In this document: piece by piece, positions 7,635 to 16,268 of the stretch | How positions within the stretch are numbered: position 1 is the stretch's first letter | How the letters are laid out: each line of letters begins with the position of its first letter | Notes under the pieces: model-generated | The model's database searches: none | Seen by the model: the letters and a program-made list of their open reading frames with translations, nothing else | What the model was told of the DNA's origin: nothing | Program-made: the position numbers and the translations under genes | IMG/VR virus record: IMGVR_UViG_3300031517_000001 | Location: 1-30,508 of that record | From: a virus | Length of the DNA stretch: 30,508 nucleotides | Reading direction: 5' to 3' (one strand)

Positions 7635-7960
7635 TTTCGCCTCCGTTCCACGAAGCCGGCGATCTTATCGATCAGCAGCGGCAGCAGCGTCGGCGCAACG
7701 ACGCCCGCGATGAACGGGACGTAGCCGGAATAGCCGACGAGCGTCCCCGCCCCCGCGCCGACCAGCACGCGCCCCAACGCGCCGAGTTCGATGCTGTGCT
7801 GCTCGGCGTCGTAGCGCGGTAGAAACACCTCGCCGTTGGTGTCGGCGAGGTACGCCGTCGCCGCGCCGATTGCGCCAAACAGTGCGTTCCAGGCGTAATC
7901 AAGCGCGGTCAGTCCGTTGTGCCCCGCTGCCAGCAGTTGAAATACCTCAATGATGTCCAC
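7631..7960 (-). CDS. Membrane protein, holin candidate
   Basis: 109 residues from a GTG at 7958-7960 preceded by GGGAGGAAC. A longer frame to 8179 exists, but it lies inside the endolysin gene in another phase. The N-terminal half has a hydrophobic AWNALFGAIGAATAYL segment. The C-terminal half has two more: LGRVLVGAGAGTLVGYSGYV and PFIAGVVAPTLLPLLI, followed by a charged end (VERRRK). It overlaps the endolysin stop by 14 bases and the next gene by 4. Small multi-pass proteins immediately after an endolysin are usually holins; no holin family signature was recognised. Confidence 0.65.
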   Translation of the reverse strand: MDIIEVFQLLAAGHNGLTALDYAWNALFGAIGAATAYLADTNGEVFLPRYDAEQHSIELGALGRVLVGAGAGTLVGYSGYVPFIAGVVAPTLLPLLIDKIAGFVERRRK

Positions 7961-8567
7961 TTTGTTCCTCCCTCTGCCAGCGACGAATGATAGCCACGAC
8001 GAAATCTGCGTAACGCTCCGGGTTGTTGCCGTCTGACGACGGCGCGTAGCGCGGCAGTATCTGGCGCAAGCGGCACAACCCGCGCCGCTTGCAGTAGTGC
8101 TCTTTGAGCAACTCGCACCAGTCGTTGAGACCGTCCGTCCAGCGCGCGTAAACGGCAAACGGGTGCGGCGTCTGCGCAATCATTCGCTTGCCGCGCCGGA
8201 GGTTGCCCCAGTTGCGCGTGCGCGTTGCAACGCCGCGTGTTCCGAAACTGCTCTCTTTTGCGAAGAATGCTAACGCGATCGCGCGATCCGCGCCCCAGTC
8301 GTCGAGCGCCGCCAGCAGCATCTCTGTCTCAAGGAACGCCGGACTGCGCGCGCTGCGCAGTACGCGGCGGAACGTCGCGGCGCTGATGCTGTGCGGTGCG
8401 AAGATAAGCGGATTATCGTCAATCATCTCTGCCTCCCCCGCAGTGCGGACTAAACCAGATGCACTCTCGATCCTTATACTGCCCGATGCGACCGCGCCAA
8501 ACCGTCGGTTGATCTCCGGCGCAACGCTGTATTTACCGCCGATATACGGAAAGAGTTGTCGGGGCAT
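7947..8567 (-). CDS. Endolysin, glucosaminidase/lysozyme-like peptidoglycan hydrolase
   Basis: 206 residues. The segment LLAALDDWGADRAIALAFFAKESSFGT, then NWGNLRRG, FAVYARWTDGL and a helix with WCELLKEHY, is the pattern of glucosaminidase (GH73-like) or transglycosylase-like domains, with E in AKESSFG as the likely catalytic acid. It would cut cell wall glycan at the end of infection. Its place is between the tail genes and two membrane proteins, a standard lysis cassette. The start at 8567 keeps the spacing to the upstream gene at 13 bases. An internal ATG at 8424-8426 has a stronger GGGGGAGG site and would give 159 residues; either the long form is real or both are made. Confidence 0.78.
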   Translation of the reverse strand: MPRQLFPYIGGKYSVAPEINRRFGAVASGSIRIESASGLVRTAGEAEMIDDNPLIFAPHSISAATFRRVLRSARSPAFLETEMLLAALDDWGADRAIALAFFAKESSFGTRGVATRTRNWGNLRRGKRMIAQTPHPFAVYARWTDGLNDWCELLKEHYCKRRGLCRLRQILPRYAPSSDGNNPERYADFVVAIIRRWQREEQSGHH

Positions 8568-8580
8568 AAGACGCTCTCCC

Positions 8581-10038
8581 TCACCTCAGCGCGGTTACAA
8601 AATCATCCGGGTTGAACGAGACGGTATACGTCGTTCTCTCGCGCGTAATGGTGCGCGCTGTGATTTTCGCGTTGCGGTAGTAACCCGGCACAATCACGTA
8701 GTCGCTGACATCAGCAGCCCAGTTTGGAACCGTCACGCCTTCGCGCGTCAGCAGTTCGTAGTGCGAATTGTCGAGTTCGACCGTCAGTGGCGCGATCTGA
8801 CGATCCAGCGCAATCGCCGCCTCGTCGCGGCGCGCTTCCGCGATCGCTTTGCTGTCGTATTCGCCGACGCTTGCGTTGCGCGACGCAAGCATCTGGCGAC
8901 GGTATTCGAGCGACAAGATAACTGACGGCGCGGTCAGATGATCCGTCCAGTAGCCGCGGTACTGTCCGTACACGCGGTTTGGCGCTTTCGAGATATCAAC
9001 GGTGCGCATTGTGTCGGGGAAGCGCCACGTCAGCGTGCTGTCTGTACGAAAGTCGATCACCGGACGCGGCCGGTCGCGCAGAAAGCGTTTGCGCGGGTAT
9101 CTGACTTGCACGAAACTATCATCACTCTGTTCGATGATTTCTCGCAGATTGGCGTCCGGCTTCTCGATTTTTATGTTTGTTTGAGAAGGTAAATAGACAT
9201 CACAACACCAACCGAGTACGCCCAAATCTGTATATGTCAGTGCCGGGTTGATCCCGAAAATATCGGAGAGGTTGACAATTGCGCGAAACGTCACCGATGT
9301 CGTACCCGCCGTCGTCTCGATGCCGGACGCGCGCACGCCGATCACCCAGCCGTAACAGGTTGTTGCTATGACGGTATTAGTAGAATTGAGACCGGTAAAC
9401 GTCCCCAGCGTCAGCGTATATGCGTTTGGCTGCGGAATCGCCGTTACCGGCGCAACCCAGACGCCATCTGCTAACCCCGTCACTATTGCCGGGAGTATGA
9501 TAATGCTTTCGTTTGTTCGTACCGTCACGTATCGTTCCGGCTGTTCAAAAAGATACGCGATAAAAAAGAGCGTGGTGTTTGTAATTATGAACGCTTTCTT
9601 TGTGCGTATCCGCACGTGCGGAAACCCAATAGCCTCAACAACCTCATACTCCCACAAATCCCCGCGCGAATCGTACCCGCTGCCCGTCATAAACCCCGCG
9701 CCTACTGGTTTCCAGCGCGTCATATCGGTCATATTCTGCACGACCGAAATCCGCGCATCGCGCTGGAGCGCGCCGAACCCCAGCGCGTGCCAGGTGATGC
9801 TGCCGTCGCGCGCCTCCTCGATCCGCTCGATCTGCCCGCGCCAAACTGTTTTCGAGAGTTGCGTACAGTAGACGATCAGTTCATCGCCGATCTGCGTCAT
9901 AACTCCAGAGCGCGCGTAAACCGGCGGCAGCGTGACGCGCCCGCGCTCGTCGCCGTCGTCAGAGGTCGAGAACTCGTAGTCGGCGACGGTGAGCGGGACG
10001 GGGAACTGTTGATGTGGTCTGGTAATTGCAACGAGCAT
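8581..10038 (-). CDS. Distal tail or baseplate protein
   Basis: 485 residues, rich in beta strands, Thr, Tyr and Trp, with no signal or membrane segment. It lies after the tape measure and one other tail protein and before the endolysin, the usual position of tail-associated hub or receptor-binding proteins in siphoviruses. Its early part (ADYEFSTSDDGDERGRVTL, ELIVYCTQLSKTVWRGQIE) looks like a beta-sandwich or hub domain. Near residue 390 it has a helical segment with many Arg and Ala (RRQMLASRNASVGEYDSKA). No enzymatic motif is seen. The ATG is preceded by GAGGAG. Confidence 0.6.
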   Translation of the reverse strand: MLVAITRPHQQFPVPLTVADYEFSTSDDGDERGRVTLPPVYARSGVMTQIGDELIVYCTQLSKTVWRGQIERIEEARDGSITWHALGFGALQRDARISVVQNMTDMTRWKPVGAGFMTGSGYDSRGDLWEYEVVEAIGFPHVRIRTKKAFIITNTTLFFIAYLFEQPERYVTVRTNESIIILPAIVTGLADGVWVAPVTAIPQPNAYTLTLGTFTGLNSTNTVIATTCYGWVIGVRASGIETTAGTTSVTFRAIVNLSDIFGINPALTYTDLGVLGWCCDVYLPSQTNIKIEKPDANLREIIEQSDDSFVQVRYPRKRFLRDRPRPVIDFRTDSTLTWRFPDTMRTVDISKAPNRVYGQYRGYWTDHLTAPSVILSLEYRRQMLASRNASVGEYDSKAIAEARRDEAAIALDRQIAPLTVELDNSHYELLTREGVTVPNWAADVSDYVIVPGYYRNAKITARTITRERTTYTVSFNPDDFVTALR

Positions 10039-10048
10039 ATTCGTCTCC

Positions 10049-11269
10049 TCACGCGAACGCGGCGGGTTCGATCTGCCGCGCGCGAATGGTCAACGTTGCG
10101 GACGCGCTGGTGATTGTTGTAGTCATCACTCCGTTGAACACCGCTATATAACGGCTTGAGATAAGCCCCGGCGCGCCGTAGACCGTCCCGGTTGGTGTTG
10201 TTTCAAACGGACGTGAAAAAGCGCTTTGGAGATCGAGTATATGGAAATACGACAGCGTTGGCGACGTGATGACGTTCCAGACGGACACACCGTCGGTCGG
10301 GATAAGGACAATCGGCATCACCAGCGTCCCGGTCGGCACGCTCTGGATTTCGAGTGTCAGCGGAAACGTCTCGTTGCTGCGTGTGAACAGTGCGGGCGTA
10401 TACCACGAGCGATCTCCAGAGATCGTCTCTGCGATTTGCGGTTGTCCGTCCCAACTCACGAGGTAGCGCGCGTTTACCGGGGGCGTGGTCGGGCAGAAAA
10501 TCTCAATAAAGAGACGATACACGTCTTGCGGAAATGCGGCGGGGTTGATGGTGTACGTAATCGTCCCGCTTGTCGCCGAGGCGAAAAACGCGCGCGTCAG
10601 CGTCTGCCAGCCCGCGCTCCAACTCTGATTCTGCATTGTAATCCCGCTCGAGACCGTCGCGGGGCTGATTGCCTGAATGCGACTCGCCCCCGTCGCGCTC
10701 TCCAGTTCCTCAACCGCGAACAGCGCGTTGTAGAGACCCGTCATATTTGAGACGCCGTATAACAGACTGCTCTTGTAGAGATACGCATCGCTCGTTTCTG
10801 ACAGTGTAATCACCCGACGCTCATACGGCTTGAGCGACGTTACGTCAGTCTGCGCAAATGTATAGTTGAGGAACGGATTGATGAGCGTTCCCGTCACCCG
10901 CACTCGCGCAAGGACGCCGTTCGCGGTTGTCTCGACGCCCAGCAGTGTGACCGTACCGTCGCGTAAATACGACAGTAGCGACGCAGCTCCGGTTGCATCT
11001 TCTGCAACCACCGCCACGCCGCCCGCATTCGCAAGCCGCCCGCCCTGCCTCCGTTGCGCGTAACTATACAGTTCGCGCGCGAATGCATTCACCGCGTTCA
11101 GCGCCTGCTGCCGCGTCGCTCTCCGAAACGCGATCTCCGCCGCGAACGGCTGCGGATCGAAAAGCGCATTCGCGTTGAACCCGATGCCGGGCGCGTCTTG
11201 ATTGTTCGCGTCAACGATGATGTTCGTATTCGCATCGAAAACAAGCGTTCCGATCTGTCGTACTCGCAT
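10049..11269 (-). CDS. Tail protein immediately after the tape measure (distal tail protein candidate)
   Basis: 406 residues. The ATG at 11267-11269 overlaps the tape measure stop by one base (TGATG) and has GGGAGG 5 bases upstream; a GTG one codon earlier is less likely. The protein is beta-rich with many Thr, Ser and Asn and has a helical segment near residues 48-75 (ATRQQALNAVNAFARELYSY). The position straight after the tape measure is that of Dit-type proteins, which cap the tail tube and start the baseplate. Sequence similarity to a named family was not recognised. Confidence 0.6.
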   Translation of the reverse strand: MRVRQIGTLVFDANTNIIVDANNQDAPGIGFNANALFDPQPFAAEIAFRRATRQQALNAVNAFARELYSYAQRRQGGRLANAGGVAVVAEDATGAASLLSYLRDGTVTLLGVETTANGVLARVRVTGTLINPFLNYTFAQTDVTSLKPYERRVITLSETSDAYLYKSSLLYGVSNMTGLYNALFAVEELESATGASRIQAISPATVSSGITMQNQSWSAGWQTLTRAFFASATSGTITYTINPAAFPQDVYRLFIEIFCPTTPPVNARYLVSWDGQPQIAETISGDRSWYTPALFTRSNETFPLTLEIQSVPTGTLVMPIVLIPTDGVSVWNVITSPTLSYFHILDLQSAFSRPFETTPTGTVYGAPGLISSRYIAVFNGVMTTTITSASATLTIRARQIEPAAFA

Positions 11270-13536
11270 CACACCCTCCCGAACCGCGCTAAGCGCGTGA
11301 GGTTATCGATCTCGCTGCGCACCATCAACGCGAGCCGCCGCTCGTCCATTCCCGGCGCGGCGTTGACGGTAATGCCGCCGACGTTGACCGTTGCCGACGC
11401 TGGAGGCGGTTGCGTCACCGCATCGCGCGTGAGCAGCGGCAGCGGCGCTAACCCCTCGGTCAATCCCCGCAGAATACCCTCTGCGAGCGGCACGCCGACC
11501 TCGCGCGCCGCGACGCGCGACGGCGAGCGGATGCCGAGCGCCGCTTTTGCTGCGTCCAGCGCCGCCTTCGCCGCGTCCGCCGCCGCCTGCGCCAGTCCGC
11601 GCGCCGCGCTCTCCACGCCGCTGCGTATTCCGTTTATCAGCGCCGCGCCCAACGACGCCGCGCCCGCAATCGCCGAGCGGAACGCCGCTTCGAGACGCGG
11701 GTAGAGCGTCTGGAACAGCGACGAGAGCGTGTTCATCAAATTCTCCGCTGACGACCGTATCCCGTTCCAGAGCGCTTCCGCAACGCCTTTGATCGCCGTC
11801 CACGCCGCACTCCAGTCGCCGCGCAGCGCCGCAGTCCCCGCGTCAAACAACCCGCGCAACACCGCGAGCGCGGTTTCGGTCAGCGTCTTGACCTGATTCC
11901 ACGTGAACCGCGCGACGGCGGTGATCTCACTGCCGAAGTTGCGCCACACCCACTGCGCCGCCGTCGTCAGCGCCTCAATTGCTGCTTGAACGAACCGCGC
12001 CGCAGCGGTGACGACGCTCATAATCCCGTCCCACGTCTTTCGCGCAAACGCGAGAATATCCGCGCCGTGCGCGTTCCACACCCGCACAACGAGCGCAGTC
12101 GCAAACTGCACCGCTTGCTGCACTGCCGCAAGCGCGGTCTGCACCGTAGACTGCACCGCGCTCCACGCCGTCTGCGCCGAGGGCGCAAGCGCGGCGCTCA
12201 GCGCGTTCCAAGCAGAAAAGATCGCAGCCGCAGCAACGGCGACCGTCTGTTGCACGCCGTCGGTCGTCACCCCGACCAGCCCAATCTGCGCCGCGAGCGC
12301 TGCGACGGGATCGGCGGCGCTGAGGATGCCGGAAGCCCAAGCGGTAAAGGTGTTGACGCCTTCCGCCGCCGCCGCGACTAACTGTGTGAGATGCGGCAAC
12401 AGCGCGCTGCCAACGGTGATCTGCAACGTCTCGACCGCGGCGTTGAACTGGTCGAGCGTGAACTTATACCCTTGCTGCATTATCGCCGCCGCCTGCGCCG
12501 CGCCGCCCGCGTCCTTCATCGCCTGCCCCATCTCGTTGAATCCCTCTGCGCCCGCTCCGGCGATTGCAGCAGCGGCGCGGATTGCGTCAGAGCCGAAGAT
12601 GGTGTTCAATGCGAGAAATTTCTGCTCCTCGCTGAGGTTTTTCGTTGCGTCGTGCAACAACCGCGCCGCCGCCTCCATCCCGATAAACTCGCCCTTTGCA
12701 TCGAAAAACTTCGACTTCCCGTCCTTCGTTGCCAATCCCAGTTTTATCATCATCTGCGTTGCGTCTTTCGTCGTCGGGATTAGACGCTGCAAAAACGTTT
12801 TCAAAGACGTACCGGCGTCGGCAGCGCTGCTGAACGAGGGCGCGATGAGCGCCATCGTCTGCACCGTCTCCTGGAACGACAGTCCAGCGACTTTTGCGCT
12901 GCCGCCGACGTTCGCCAACCCCAACGCGAGTTCTTCAACGTCCACCGTACTCGCGTTCGCGGCAGACGCGAGCAGGTCGGCGACGTTCGCCGCGGTCACG
13001 CCGGTCTCGCCCCAGACGCCCAACTGCTTCGCAACGATTGTGGCGGCGTTGGTGAGGTCGAGCTGCGCCGCCGCCGCAAGTGCAAGCGTTGCGTCCGTCG
13101 CGCCGCCCATCACATCTTTGACGTTGACGCCGCCTTTCACCAGTTCGGTCATCGCGTCCAAGGCTTGTTGCGCACTGAATTGCGTTGACGACCCCAACTC
13201 AAGCGCTTTCGTTTTTACGTCGTCAAACGACAACCCGGCTTTCGTCAGCGAGTCGCCCGCGACGGCTTGGAAGCGGAAGAGCGCGCTCTCGAAGTTCGCA
13301 GCAACGTCAATACTGGAGCGCAGTTGGTTTCCGAGGGCTGCAATCCCCGCCGCCGCCAGATTGACCGCAGCCGCGCCGATCTGCCGCAGCGCCCCGACCG
13401 CGACTTGCTCCAGCGCGCCGAACGCGCCGCGCTGCGCGTCGGCGGCTTTCCCGACGCCGCGAACGTTCTGGGCGACGCGCTCCAGCACGCCGCTGGCGGC
13501 GTCAACTGCGCTCAGTTTGATGACGACATCGCTCAT
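11269..13536 (-). CDS. Tail tape measure protein
   Basis: 755 residues. The N-terminal half carries the PhageMin_Tail type region: FESALFRFQAVAGDS, SSTQFSAQQALDAMTELVKGG, AANVADLLASAANASTVDVEEL and LSFQETVQTMALIAP follow the family order. The rest is long, Ala-rich and helical with repeated Trp-containing segments (AARFVQAAIEALTTAAQWVW). The C-terminus (GIRSPSRVAAREVG, VPLAEGILRGL) matches the typical end of tape measure proteins. It sets tail length and is ejected with the DNA. At this size it predicts a tail of roughly 110 nm, using the usual 1.5 Angstrom per residue. The start overlaps the stop of the -1 frame chaperone extension as ATGA. Confidence 0.93.
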   Translation of the reverse strand: MSDVVIKLSAVDAASGVLERVAQNVRGVGKAADAQRGAFGALEQVAVGALRQIGAAAVNLAAAGIAALGNQLRSSIDVAANFESALFRFQAVAGDSLTKAGLSFDDVKTKALELGSSTQFSAQQALDAMTELVKGGVNVKDVMGGATDATLALAAAAQLDLTNAATIVAKQLGVWGETGVTAANVADLLASAANASTVDVEELALGLANVGGSAKVAGLSFQETVQTMALIAPSFSSAADAGTSLKTFLQRLIPTTKDATQMMIKLGLATKDGKSKFFDAKGEFIGMEAAARLLHDATKNLSEEQKFLALNTIFGSDAIRAAAAIAGAGAEGFNEMGQAMKDAGGAAQAAAIMQQGYKFTLDQFNAAVETLQITVGSALLPHLTQLVAAAAEGVNTFTAWASGILSAADPVAALAAQIGLVGVTTDGVQQTVAVAAAAIFSAWNALSAALAPSAQTAWSAVQSTVQTALAAVQQAVQFATALVVRVWNAHGADILAFARKTWDGIMSVVTAAARFVQAAIEALTTAAQWVWRNFGSEITAVARFTWNQVKTLTETALAVLRGLFDAGTAALRGDWSAAWTAIKGVAEALWNGIRSSAENLMNTLSSLFQTLYPRLEAAFRSAIAGAASLGAALINGIRSGVESAARGLAQAAADAAKAALDAAKAALGIRSPSRVAAREVGVPLAEGILRGLTEGLAPLPLLTRDAVTQPPPASATVNVGGITVNAAPGMDERRLALMVRSEIDNLTRLARFGRV

Positions 13537-13745
13537 CGCCGTTTCCGTTGATGCGCTGCGACCAGCGCTTGATGCCGCCGCTCCGCGCGCAGCGCCGCAA
13601 GATGCTGCGCGACGCGCCGGAGCGGTTGACGATCAAGCGCGTCGGGCGGGCAGTGGTAGATGTCTCTGCACAACACCAATTCTGTGTACGCGGCGGGCAG
13701 CGGCGCGAGGTCGAGCAGACCTAACGCCGTCGCCCGCGCTACTCG
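13533..13745 (-). CDS. Tail assembly chaperone extension (T part of GT), made by -1 frameshift
   Basis: An open frame of 70 residues follows the chaperone gene in the -1 phase and has no good start of its own. It reads RVARATALGLLDLAPLPAAY, then TELVLCRDIYHCPPDALDRQ, and ends in a basic helix (HQALVAAHQRKRR). It is joined to the upstream frame by the slippery heptamer GGGAAAC two codons before the upstream stop. In lambda and most siphoviruses the gpG and gpGT proteins are made this way and act on the tape measure protein during tail assembly. Its stop overlaps the tape measure start. Confidence 0.82.
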   Translation of the reverse strand, partial: RVARATALGLLDLAPLPAAYTELVLCRDIYHCPPDALDRQPLRRVAQHLAALRAERRHQALVAAHQRKRR

Positions 13746-14188
13746 TTTCCCTCTTCGGCGACGCTGTCAAAAATCTTTTTGAGCAGCAGCGCCGCCGCCG
13801 CATACGGCTCGTTGAGGATGTCCTCGCCGTAGGCTTTGATCAGCAGCGTCGCGGCGACCGGCGGGAACGCAATTTTGCGCTCACTCGCGTCGAGAAACTC
13901 GTGATACTCGCCAAGGGTGATCTCGCCGACCGCCGGGGTCAACCCCGCCACCCGCGACCGTACCGCCTCGTCCGGCTCGAAAATCTGCGGCAGCACCCGT
14001 TCGTACACCGCCTTCAGCGACCGCAAAGGGAACCGATCCGCTTGATCCCCGATTGCTTTCCTCACCAAACGCGCCACAACCGGCGCGGTCAGTTCGTTGT
14101 TGAGTACGCTTGCCGCCTCGCGGATCGTCAGCGCACTGCGGTCGACGCTGATTGCGTCGATGTCGTAAATCTCTGCCGGTGTCGTCAT
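13739..14188 (-). CDS. Tail assembly chaperone (G part)
   Basis: 149 residues; ATG preceded by AAGGAGGA. It is acidic and helical (IREAASVLNNELTAPVVARL, AVYERVLPQIFEPDEAV) and ends in LLLKKIFDSVAEEGNE. Position between tail tube and tape measure, size, and the slippery site near its stop identify it as the first of the two tail chaperone products. A fraction of ribosomes should shift to give the GT fusion of about 217 residues. The chaperones are absent from the mature particle in known phages. Confidence 0.82.
   Translation of the reverse strand: MTTPAEIYDIDAISVDRSALTIREAASVLNNELTAPVVARLVRKAIGDQADRFPLRSLKAVYERVLPQIFEPDEAVRSRVAGLTPAVGEITLGEYHEFLDASERKIAFPPVAATLLIKAYGEDILNEPYAAAALLLKKIFDSVAEEGNE
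13745..13751 (-). promoter_or_regulatory. Programmed -1 ribosomal frameshift site GGGAAAC
   Basis: On the minus strand the zero-frame codons are GAG GGA AAC GAG TAG. This puts the heptamer G-GGA-AAC (X-XXY-YYZ) in the correct phase two codons before the stop. Slippage by -1 continues as CGA GTA GCG into the T frame. The lambda site is the near-identical G-GGA-AAG. Confidence 0.88.
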
Positions 14189-14200
14189 ATTGTCCTCCTT

Positions 14201-14716
14201 TTACGTCGCTGGATTGAGGTTGGTCGGGCTTGATCCAAGCGTGTACCGGCGCAGCGACGGTGTTCGCACCGTCACCATTGCGACGTAGGGTTCGGCGTCG
14301 CCGGGGTCAAGCGCGCTCAGCGTCACACCGGTGATGACCCCCAACCCGAACGTCGTTCCGCCGTCGTTGCTCGTTCCATACGCGCGGGCGCTTGAAACGA
14401 GACCGCGGGGCGACCAGCGCACGCCGAGGGTCGGCGTGGCGCTCTGAAACCGGTCAACGATCGTGTTCGCGGCAGAGTTCGCCGCTTCGCTGTACAGAAA
14501 CGTCAGCGTGAGTTCAACCGGCTCCCGCTTTCCGATTGTTACCGTCGCGTAGTCGCTCGACCCGCCGACATACGCCTCTCCGCTCGGACGGCTCAGTTCA
14601 ACGTCGTCTATTTTGACGGTTGCATTTGAGACCGCCGTCCAGGCTGTATTGTCGGTCGAGATTTCGACCGCAAACGTACCGGCATACAGCCCGTCGATAA
14701 CTCCAGAGTGCGACAT
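14201..14716 (-). CDS. Major tail (tube) protein
   Basis: 171 residues; ATG preceded by GGAGG. A beta-rich sequence with FAVEISTDNTAWTAVSNATV at the start, GKREPVELTLTFLYSE in the middle and PYVAMVTVRTPSLRR near the end. This matches the general build of siphovirus tail tube proteins. It lies between the neck proteins and the tail chaperones, which is the conserved location. It forms the tube through which DNA passes. Identification rests on gene order and composition rather than a specific motif. Confidence 0.72.
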   Translation of the reverse strand: MSHSGVIDGLYAGTFAVEISTDNTAWTAVSNATVKIDDVELSRPSGEAYVGGSSDYATVTIGKREPVELTLTFLYSEAANSAANTIVDRFQSATPTLGVRWSPRGLVSSARAYGTSNDGGTTFGLGVITGVTLSALDPGDAEPYVAMVTVRTPSLRRYTLGSSPTNLNPAT

Positions 14717-14727
14717 CTCCTACCCTC

Positions 14728-15189
14728 CTAACTCGACGGCGCGCGGATGAGGTGCGCAAAGCGCGTCGTCATCGCAACGCCCTCATACGCCCGCTCGCCG
14801 TATCGTACTACATCCACTATTCCGCTCACGTTGAGCAACTGCACATCGCCGCGCGCGAGCCACGCGAAACGCAGTCGCGCAACGTAGTCTTCGATGTAGT
14901 CCACCAGCGCCGCCGCCGTATCCGCAACACCGCGCCCCATCCCGACATCGCGCACCAGCAGCAGATCGTCGATCTCCCACACCGCCCGCGTTGCGCGCGT
15001 TGGAGTGTAGACGCCCCCCTCAACCAGCCGCAACCCGCCGAGCGCGGGGATGATCCGCACCGGCAACTGCGCCGCGTCTGACCAGTTCGGTTGCGTTGAT
15101 AACCGCCGAACGGGAACGACGGCGCTGTTGTACTGCACCGCCAGCCCCGCCAGCAACTCAATGATGTCGGTGACGCTACTATACGACAT
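14728..15189 (-). CDS. Neck / tail terminator-like protein
   Basis: 153 residues from the ATG at 15187-15189, which overlaps the upstream gene by 11 bases and has GGAGCG nearby. A longer frame to 15342 lies within the upstream gene in another phase and is rejected. It begins MSYSSVTDIIELLAGLAVQY and has a central helix DTAAALVDYIEDYVARLRF followed by strands. Size and place, just before the tail tube gene, suit a tail terminator or head-tail joining protein. No specific family was recognised. Confidence 0.6.
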   Translation of the reverse strand: MSYSSVTDIIELLAGLAVQYNSAVVPVRRLSTQPNWSDAAQLPVRIIPALGGLRLVEGGVYTPTRATRAVWEIDDLLLVRDVGMGRGVADTAAALVDYIEDYVARLRFAWLARGDVQLLNVSGIVDVVRYGERAYEGVAMTTRFAHLIRAPSS

Positions 15190-15751
15190 CGCGGTAGCGC
15201 TCCAATATCGCGCGTACATCGTCCGGCAGCGCCGACGGTAGCAGCACCAGCCCGCCGTCGGCAACCGTCGGGCGATCCGGATCGTTCGCCGTCCCGCGTT
15301 GCCGGTACATCCACGCGGCGAGACGGATTGTTGCGTGCACAATATCGGCGGGCGGGGCGATGCTGTACCCCCACCGCGCGGTTATCGTCGCTTGCTGCGA
15401 CGCGCCGCACCAGCGCTTGCCCCGCCGCGCGAGGACGGTGTACGGCGCGTCGGGCGGGTGCGTGGCGATTTCGGTAAGCGGGATCGCATCACCGTCGCCG
15501 TCGGTCGCGCTGACCAGTTGCGCGATGTAGACGCCCGACGGCAACAGCAGATAATCCCGCCGCAACTGCGCGTCCCACAGCATCAGTTCGCGTCCGAACG
15601 TCCGGGATGTCGCCGACGGTGCACTAAACGTCTTGCGCGTCATCTGGTCGATCACCGCAGTTGCGCGCACGAGCAGATCGGTCAGCAGCGCATCGTCTGC
15701 GGTTGATGTGACGGCGAGATACGTCTTGAGTTGCGCCGGCGTTGCGTACAT
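15179..15751 (-). CDS. Head-tail connector protein (gp6-like)
   Basis: 190 residues; ATG preceded by GAGG. The N-terminus MYATPAQLKTYLAV, then LLTDLLVRATAVIDQMTRKTF, is typical of the gp6/gp15-like adaptor family: two helices, the second placing an Ile-Asp before an aromatic. A mid-region beta domain (LLLPSGVYIAQLVSA) and a C-terminal helical part (ATIRLAAWMYRQRG) follow. Such proteins form a 12-fold ring under the portal. It is in the right place after the capsid gene. Confidence 0.75.
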   Translation of the reverse strand: MYATPAQLKTYLAVTSTADDALLTDLLVRATAVIDQMTRKTFSAPSATSRTFGRELMLWDAQLRRDYLLLPSGVYIAQLVSATDGDGDAIPLTEIATHPPDAPYTVLARRGKRWCGASQQATITARWGYSIAPPADIVHATIRLAAWMYRQRGTANDPDRPTVADGGLVLLPSALPDDVRAILERYRDVV

Positions 15752-15759
15752 CGCTTACC

Positions 15760-16164
15760 TCACAACACGCGCGTCCAGTCGGTCGGCAGCGATGCGGGAA
15801 CGTCGCGCGCCGGGAACGCTGAAATCTCAATCGCAATCGGCGCCGTACCCGTTCCGGCGATGCGTACAAACATATGCGATGCGTGCGTTTTCGCTGCGTA
15901 TGCCTCCGCGCCGGTAACGAAAATCTCGTAGGTGCGGTTAGACGCCAGCGATGCGATTGCCTTATCCGTCAACTGCGTCGAGTTGTTTGTGTTGTTTGTG
16001 TCGTTGACGTGCACTTGCAACGACGCGGAACCGGTCACCGTCCCGGTGTGTGCAACGATACGCACCGCCTGCGCATTCACGATGCTGACAACCGGCGTAT
16101 CCGCCCCGGAAGCCGCTGCGTTGAAGTAACGCAGCAGCGGCTGAATGGTCTCCTGAACAAGCAT
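15760..16164 (-). CDS. Head-associated protein of unknown function (decoration protein candidate)
   Basis: 134 residues from the ATG at 16162-16164, with GGAGGAGGG upstream. The sequence is beta-rich, with a Thr/Asn-rich stretch (HVNDTNNTNNSTQLTD) and several strands such as PVVSIVNAQAVRIVAHTGTV. It lies directly after the major capsid gene, where decoration or stabilisation proteins are common. The frame stays open upstream to 16263, through the palindromic element at 16187-16230, so an N-terminally extended form from a TTG is possible but has no ribosome site as good. Confidence 0.55.
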   Translation of the reverse strand: MLVQETIQPLLRYFNAAASGADTPVVSIVNAQAVRIVAHTGTVTGSASLQVHVNDTNNTNNSTQLTDKAIASLASNRTYEIFVTGAEAYAAKTHASHMFVRIAGTGTAPIAIEISAFPARDVPASLPTDWTRVL

Positions 16165-16186
16165 TGTATGTCCCTCCTCCGGCGTC

Positions 16187-16230
16187 GTCACAACACCTGC
16201 ATCTCTTTTATTTATACAGCGTGTTGTGAC
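16187..16230 (-). repeat. Palindromic element copy 2
   Basis: 44 bases, arms GTCACAACAC/GTGTTGTGAC. The coding strand would read VTTRCINKRDAGVVT, open and in frame with the downstream gene. On that strand it ends about 6 bases upstream of the GGAGG of the 16164 start. Confidence 0.92.
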
Positions 16231-16268
16231 AGCGCCCGTTTTCTGATCAGCCGTTGTCCTCAACCGCC

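Noticed and set aside
9200-9220. Sequence CATCACAACACC resembling an element arm
   Set aside because: There is no matching second arm or centre within 60 bases, so it is a chance match inside the tail gene.
12008-14233. Very long plus-strand open frame opposite the tape measure and chaperone genes
   Set aside because: It is antisense to a confident tape measure gene, has Ser/Ala/Thr/Cys-rich content typical of a GC-rich shadow frame, and no ribosome site at a sensible start.
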